A stretch of 64,000 nt of DNA from contig NZ_NFLH01000005.1 of assembly GCF_002160815.1 (NCBI RefSeq), positions 53,439-117,438 of the forward strand, written 5' to 3'. Origin of the DNA: Massilimicrobiota sp. An134. GTDB taxonomy: Bacteria; Bacillota_I; Bacilli_A; Erysipelotrichales; Coprobacillaceae. Below the pieces are notes generated by a model that searched no databases, was not told the origin of the DNA, and saw nothing but the letters and a program-made list of their open reading frames with translations. Shown here one piece after another: positions 60,931 to 64,000 of this stretch (its first letter is position 1; the number at the start of each line of letters is the position of its first letter). Both the position numbers and the translations under genes were made by a program.

Positions 60931-61567
60931 TCATACATTTTTAAAGGCTTATGCCTCAAGAGATGATTTTATTCAATTATGTAATGAAGCAAAAAGTATT
61001 GGGGCGGCAATGGTAGCCATTAATAGTGAACCTGTAAAGTTATGTAAAGAGTTATTACAAGGAACAAATATTCATGTGGGAGCAGCTATTTCTTTTCCTT
61101 TAGGACAAACAACACTAGATATCAAATTGGCTGAAACAAAGCAGGCTATTGATGATGGTGCAGATGAGATAGATTATGTGATAAACATAGGTAAAGCAAA
61201 GATGCATGATTGGAATTATATTGAACAGGAAATGAGAAGCATTGTTGAACTGTGTCATGAAAGTCAGGTGATTTGTAAGGTTATTTTTGAAAATTGTTAT
61301 TTAACAAAAGAAGAGATTGTAAAAATAGCTGAAATTGCTAAAGAGGTTAAACCAGACTATATCAAAACAAGTACAGGTTTTGGCACTTCAGGAGCAACTG
61401 TAGAAGATGTGCGTTTAATGAAAGAAACAGTAGGTAATGAAGTGAAAGTCAAAGCTGCTGGAGGAATACGTGATTGGAAAACTTGTCAAGCTATGATTGA
61501 AGCAGGAGCCAGTCGTATAGGAACAAGCAGTTCATTAAAAATATTGGAAGAATTTCAACAGGAGTAA
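60899..61567 (+). CDS. deoC: Deoxyribose-phosphate aldolase
   Basis: This 222-residue class I aldolase splits 2-deoxyribose-5-phosphate into acetaldehyde and glyceraldehyde-3-phosphate. It shows IFDHTFLKAYA (about 9-19), AISFPLGQTTLDIK, EIDYVINIGK (Asp), KVIFENCYL, YIKTSTGFGTSGAT (Schiff-base Lys, about 153-166) and VKAAGGIRDW. GGGAGGAAAA lies before ATG 60899. It suggests that the locus can handle a deoxy sugar or that the aldolase acts on a related product. Confidence 0.95.
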   Translation: MTKEELARIFDHTFLKAYASRDDFIQLCNEAKSIGAAMVAINSEPVKLCKELLQGTNIHVGAAISFPLGQTTLDIKLAETKQAIDDGADEIDYVINIGKAKMHDWNYIEQEMRSIVELCHESQVICKVIFENCYLTKEEIVKIAEIAKEVKPDYIKTSTGFGTSGATVEDVRLMKETVGNEVKVKAAGGIRDWKTCQAMIEAGASRIGTSSSLKILEEFQQE

Positions 61568-61575
61568 GGTATAAA

Positions 61576-61612
61576 AGATGGTTTCAAATCAATTTTGAAA
61601 TCATTTTTTTAT
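61576..61612 (+). terminator. Terminator of the regulator-HAD-deoC transcript
   Basis: GATGGTTTCAAA (61577-61588) pairs with TTTTGAAATCATT (from 61593) with one G-T pair, followed by a long T run. Confidence 0.85.
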
Positions 61613-61663
61613 TTTTTTCGGTAATCTAAAATAACACGGGGTTGTGGGGTTTTGGATTATAAG

Positions 61664-61695
61664 AAATTGTGGGAAGGCTGTTCTTCCCACAATTT
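61664..61695 (-). terminator. Perfect 13-bp hairpin at the end of the element's operon
   Basis: AAATTGTGGGAAG (61664-61676) and CTTCCCACAATTT (61683-61695) pair perfectly around GCTGTT. It covers the stop of the last minus-strand ORF and likely ends that transcript. Confidence 0.7.
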
Positions 61696-61931
61696 TAAAA
61701 CTGTATAGGAGAATCATAATCTGATGATGGGTCATGGTTCTTTTTTTCTGCTTTTTCTATCAGTTTATCTAACTTCAGATTGATTTCCTGAGTCAAGTCA
61801 TCCAGTTCATCTGCATATTCGTATATCATATTGAGTCTGTATAGTATGTCTTCCAGCAGACGTTGTCTGCTGATAATGCTTACATCATGATTGTCCACAA
61901 TCAGTGTATAAATCTTTTTTCTTGTCACCAT
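61695..61931 (-). CDS. Small accessory ORF of the ISL3-type element
   Basis: This 78-residue, highly charged protein is likely coiled-coil in its middle (RLLEDILYRLNMIYEYADEL, about 24-43, then DLTQEINLKLDKLIEKAE). Its ATG overlaps the transposase stop by 7 nt, so translation is coupled. It has no known domain. It may help the transposase assemble or act as a regulator; I do not recognise it. Confidence 0.65.
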   Translation of the reverse strand: MVTRKKIYTLIVDNHDVSIISRQRLLEDILYRLNMIYEYADELDDLTQEINLKLDKLIEKAEKKNHDPSSDYDSPIQF

Positions 61932-63349
61932 TCTGTAAAATCCCCCTTGTTTTTGATTGGATACAGGTGATATGTTGAGTCTTTATTGAGACTGTACATG
62001 ATTCTTGTCTTGAAACGATGCCAGTTGAGGTATCCGTTTGAACTGTGTTTCAGCAGCTTGATGGATTTGTTTCTGTTTTCAATCAGGCCGTTTGATATGC
62101 GTCTTCCATTTGCCGGCACAAATGAATTCACAATCTCATATTTCCATTTGACCAGTGTATTCCCAAAATCCATCATTTCCTTGATCTGGGAATTCCTGAA
62201 GGATATGATCAGCTCTTCTATGTTCTTCAATGCGTTTTTTTCATTGGATCTGCTGTAAAATTCATCCAGCTCATATTTAAGATCATAGGCTAGATCCAGT
62301 ACAGGGTCATGTCTGACCATGAACTCAAGGATATCATAATAGTTGTAATACCCCTCAAGGGTATGATTGTATATCTTCTTTTCGTTAGGGTCGAATATTC
62401 TATTGTCATTGGAGAAGAGCATCCAGTTGAATTTCTTTAATGCATAGTAATGCTTGGATGCTTCCTTTAACTCAAGCTTTTCAGTCTTGGTTTTTTCTTT
62501 TTTCTTCTCAAGATATTTTTTTCTGGAATAATACTTATTCATGACATCGATTCTCACTCTGTCAATTTTTCTTCCAAATTCCTGCTTCACATGAAAATGG
62601 TCGGTTGCACATATTGCATTTGGAAACATGATTTTCGATACGATTCTGTATGTTTCCCACATGTCAAAGGAAACAATTTTGACATTCTTCCTTTCCTCAA
62701 GAGGAATGGAGAAGAAATAATCCATGAGTGTCTGCTTTCTTCTTGACGGAAGGACATCGACAATATTTTGTGTTTCGAAGTCGACAAGAACGCATACGTA
62801 CTTACTGTGAGCAGACTTGAATGCATAGACCTCATCTATCAGCAGATACTCAGGCAGAGGTCTTCTTGATATGGAGACAAATGAGTCAAATACATGTGCA
62901 GCTGTTGTCTGGGATATGTGGTATCGTTCGGCCACATCCCTGAATGTCATGTTTGGCTTTCTCAAATCCTCCAGGATATTATATACAGTCGCCAGAGAGA
63001 TTCTTGAGCCAGCAACGGTAAAGGGATTGGACTCCATAAATGTCTTATGGCATTTTGGACATCTATATCTGCGAGCTCTGTAATTGATGATGCATTTCTT
63101 GTTTGTCAGTATGGAATGGTTGATATGCTTGACACTATAGTCCTTGACTCTGTCTGTCATGTTGAGGCAGACAGGACACTGGTGGGGCTTCTTCTTCAGT
63201 GTCACATCAATATAGATACCATCCTTTTGATGATGGATATCGAATGTTTCGATATCCTTGTCCTCGATATTGAAGAAAACAAGGAAATCATTCTGGGAAA
63301 TGATGCAGCTGGACATGGTCGTGGTATTATCACACATCGTCATCACCAT
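61925..63349 (-). CDS. ISL3-family transposase
   Basis: This 474-residue transposase has an N-terminal zinc-finger (CPVCLNMTDRV and YRCPKCHKTF, about 58-68 and 94-103) and an HTH (VAERYHISQTTAAHVFD, about 138-154). The ISL3 catalytic core includes LLIDEVYAFK (Asp, about 168), VSFDMWETYRIV (second Asp, about 225) and ATDHFHVKQEF. The C-terminal part has ISNGLIENRNKSIKLLKHSS with the Glu. The start is taken at ATG, complement of 63349; other Met codons follow and no strong ribosome site was found. Confidence 0.92.
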   Translation of the reverse strand: MVMTMCDNTTTMSSCIISQNDFLVFFNIEDKDIETFDIHHQKDGIYIDVTLKKKPHQCPVCLNMTDRVKDYSVKHINHSILTNKKCIINYRARRYRCPKCHKTFMESNPFTVAGSRISLATVYNILEDLRKPNMTFRDVAERYHISQTTAAHVFDSFVSISRRPLPEYLLIDEVYAFKSAHSKYVCVLVDFETQNIVDVLPSRRKQTLMDYFFSIPLEERKNVKIVSFDMWETYRIVSKIMFPNAICATDHFHVKQEFGRKIDRVRIDVMNKYYSRKKYLEKKKEKTKTEKLELKEASKHYYALKKFNWMLFSNDNRIFDPNEKKIYNHTLEGYYNYYDILEFMVRHDPVLDLAYDLKYELDEFYSRSNEKNALKNIEELIISFRNSQIKEMMDFGNTLVKWKYEIVNSFVPANGRRISNGLIENRNKSIKLLKHSSNGYLNWHRFKTRIMYSLNKDSTYHLYPIKNKGDFTEW

Positions 63350-63445
63350 CCAAAGCCAATAGAATCTGTAATTTCATAAAACATCCCGTCCTTTCTTTTT
63401 CTACATCTTCATGATAGAGGAAATGGAAGCAGAAAGACATAAAGG

Positions 63446-63862
63446 TCATGTGGTTTGAAAAGAGAAATACAGTTTTCTGGAAAATTTCTTATAGATGAGC
63501 AGTTCATCTATTGGGCAGTTGCCAAGCTTAACGATGAAATAGTATATGTGAGACAGTTCGATAATAAGATGATCTGTTGAATCAGAAAGAATGGAAACAA
63601 TATCATCGAAGGAGACAGCAGATAGGAAAGGAATCATGGGAAAAAGAAGCAGCGCATGAGTTTTGCCGCAATGAGGGCATATGACTCTCTGGATGTTGAT
63701 GGAGCTGTCCTTGAAGTTTCTTTTATAGTAGCCATGAACAGACAAGCCTCTATGAGAGCATTTTGGACATGACAGAAGAGACAAATCCAGTGAAAAGATA
63801 ACATTGGAATAATTTTTTTGATTAATGGTATTGATTTTTCTGCTGGTTTTTAATATTATCAT
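63446..63862 (-). CDS. Zinc-finger accessory protein of the ISL3-type element (DUF6431-like)
   Basis: This 138-residue protein has two CxxC pairs, CPKCSHRGL (about 32-40) and ICPHCGKTHALLLFP (about 61-75), separated by HGYYKRNF, in the style of the DUF6431 and transposase zinc-finger families. The rest is hydrophobic and helical. It is the first gene of the element's minus-strand run, 96 nt before the transposase. It may be a DNA-binding helper, like the finger at the start of the transposase itself. Confidence 0.7.
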   Translation of the reverse strand: MIILKTSRKINTINQKNYSNVIFSLDLSLLSCPKCSHRGLSVHGYYKRNFKDSSINIQRVICPHCGKTHALLLFPMIPFLSAVSFDDIVSILSDSTDHLIIELSHIYYFIVKLGNCPIDELLIYKKFSRKLYFSFQTT

Positions 63863-64000
63863 ATTGTCGTTAGGACAAGATGAGACTCAACTTTGGTCGG
63901 GAGGGTTTCATCTTTTTTTCTTTCTATAGATTTCAGAAGATATATCCTGATAATACCATTATAGAATTTCCCGTGATTTTAAACCAGCATAAGAGAAAAC

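Larger units (their letters stand above)
61620..63990 (-). mobile_element. ISL3-type element with two accessory ORFs (limits uncertain)
   Basis: Three minus-strand ORFs, 63446-63862, 61925-63349 and 61695-61931, form a unit whose base composition is visibly higher in GC than the host. A weak inverted match, TAAAATAACACGGG near 61627 and the complement of CCCGTGATTTTA near 63971, may mark the ends. The right limit is close to the window edge, so the ends could not be confirmed. Confidence 0.55.

Noticed and set aside
1..64000. CRISPR arrays, tRNA or rRNA genes, and plasmid or phage origins
   Set aside because: No regularly spaced repeats, cloverleaf or rRNA-like stretches, and no replication or phage structural genes were seen.

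Overview
The window is a low-GC (about 30% by eye) Gram-positive chromosome segment, most consistent with a spore-forming gut member of the Erysipelotrichia (Coprobacillaceae-like). The pointers are the AT-rich coding style, the LytR-CpsA-Psr/CpsBCD-type capsule control genes, the sporulation protease yabG, C-terminal TGD-type sorting signals, man-family PTS genes, and the order rnmV / ksgA-yabG-ispE-glmU-prs. The taxonomic call is an inference; no rRNA or tRNA gene was seen.

Region 1 (1-25.6 kb) is one long rightward surface-polysaccharide locus. It opens with the tail of a NusG/LoaP-type antiterminator and a terminator-like hairpin, then an initiating phosphoglycosyl transferase, several glycosyltransferases, a deacetylase, a CelD/FemAB-like acyltransferase, a Wzy polymerase and a Wzx flippase. 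A sialic acid block follows (candidate sialyltransferase, neuD, neuB, two NeuA-like/SGNH fusion genes of which the second is broken by TGA, neuA, neuC, an acetyltransferase). The UDP-L-FucNAc pathway is split: capE lies at the left beside a WbuB-like transferase, and capF and capG lie at the far right. Decay is visible: a frameshifted acyltransferase-3 gene (4.7-5.5 kb), an unassigned 550-bp gap (14.6-15.2 kb), and a glycosyltransferase that can only start at a non-standard ATC.

Region 2 (25.6-33.3 kb) holds a metallo-beta-lactamase-fold gene with a shortened AbiH gene (possible phage defence remnant), an IS1380-type insertion sequence, and the capsule-assembly control operon cpsC-cpsD-LCP-surface protein, with cpsB after it. 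The control genes are thus separated from the glycan genes by the defence/IS insertion.

Region 3 (33.3-50.2 kb) is mostly housekeeping: a HAD nucleotidase, a GGDEF protein with a Cys-rich sensor, rnmV, a niacin transporter and its repressor NiaR with a clear operator, an uncharacterised four-gene LytTR module, ksgA, yabG, ispE, glmU, prs, a double-HTH regulator, a large wall-anchored protein whose 5' 0.9 kb is strikingly GC-rich (mosaic), tatD and a yabE-like 3D-domain protein.

Region 4 (50.2-61.6 kb) is a sugar-use locus: aldo/keto reductase, a man-family PTS (IIA, IIB, IIC, IID), two HAD phosphatases, a SemiSWEET transporter, three mannose-6-phosphate-isomerase-like proteins (two long tandem paralogues), a GntR/UTRA regulator and deoxyribose-phosphate aldolase. 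Two promoters in it share a TG(A/T)CATGACA operator, probably bound by the GntR protein. Region 5 (61.6-64 kb) is a leftward ISL3-type element with two accessory ORFs, reaching close to the window edge.
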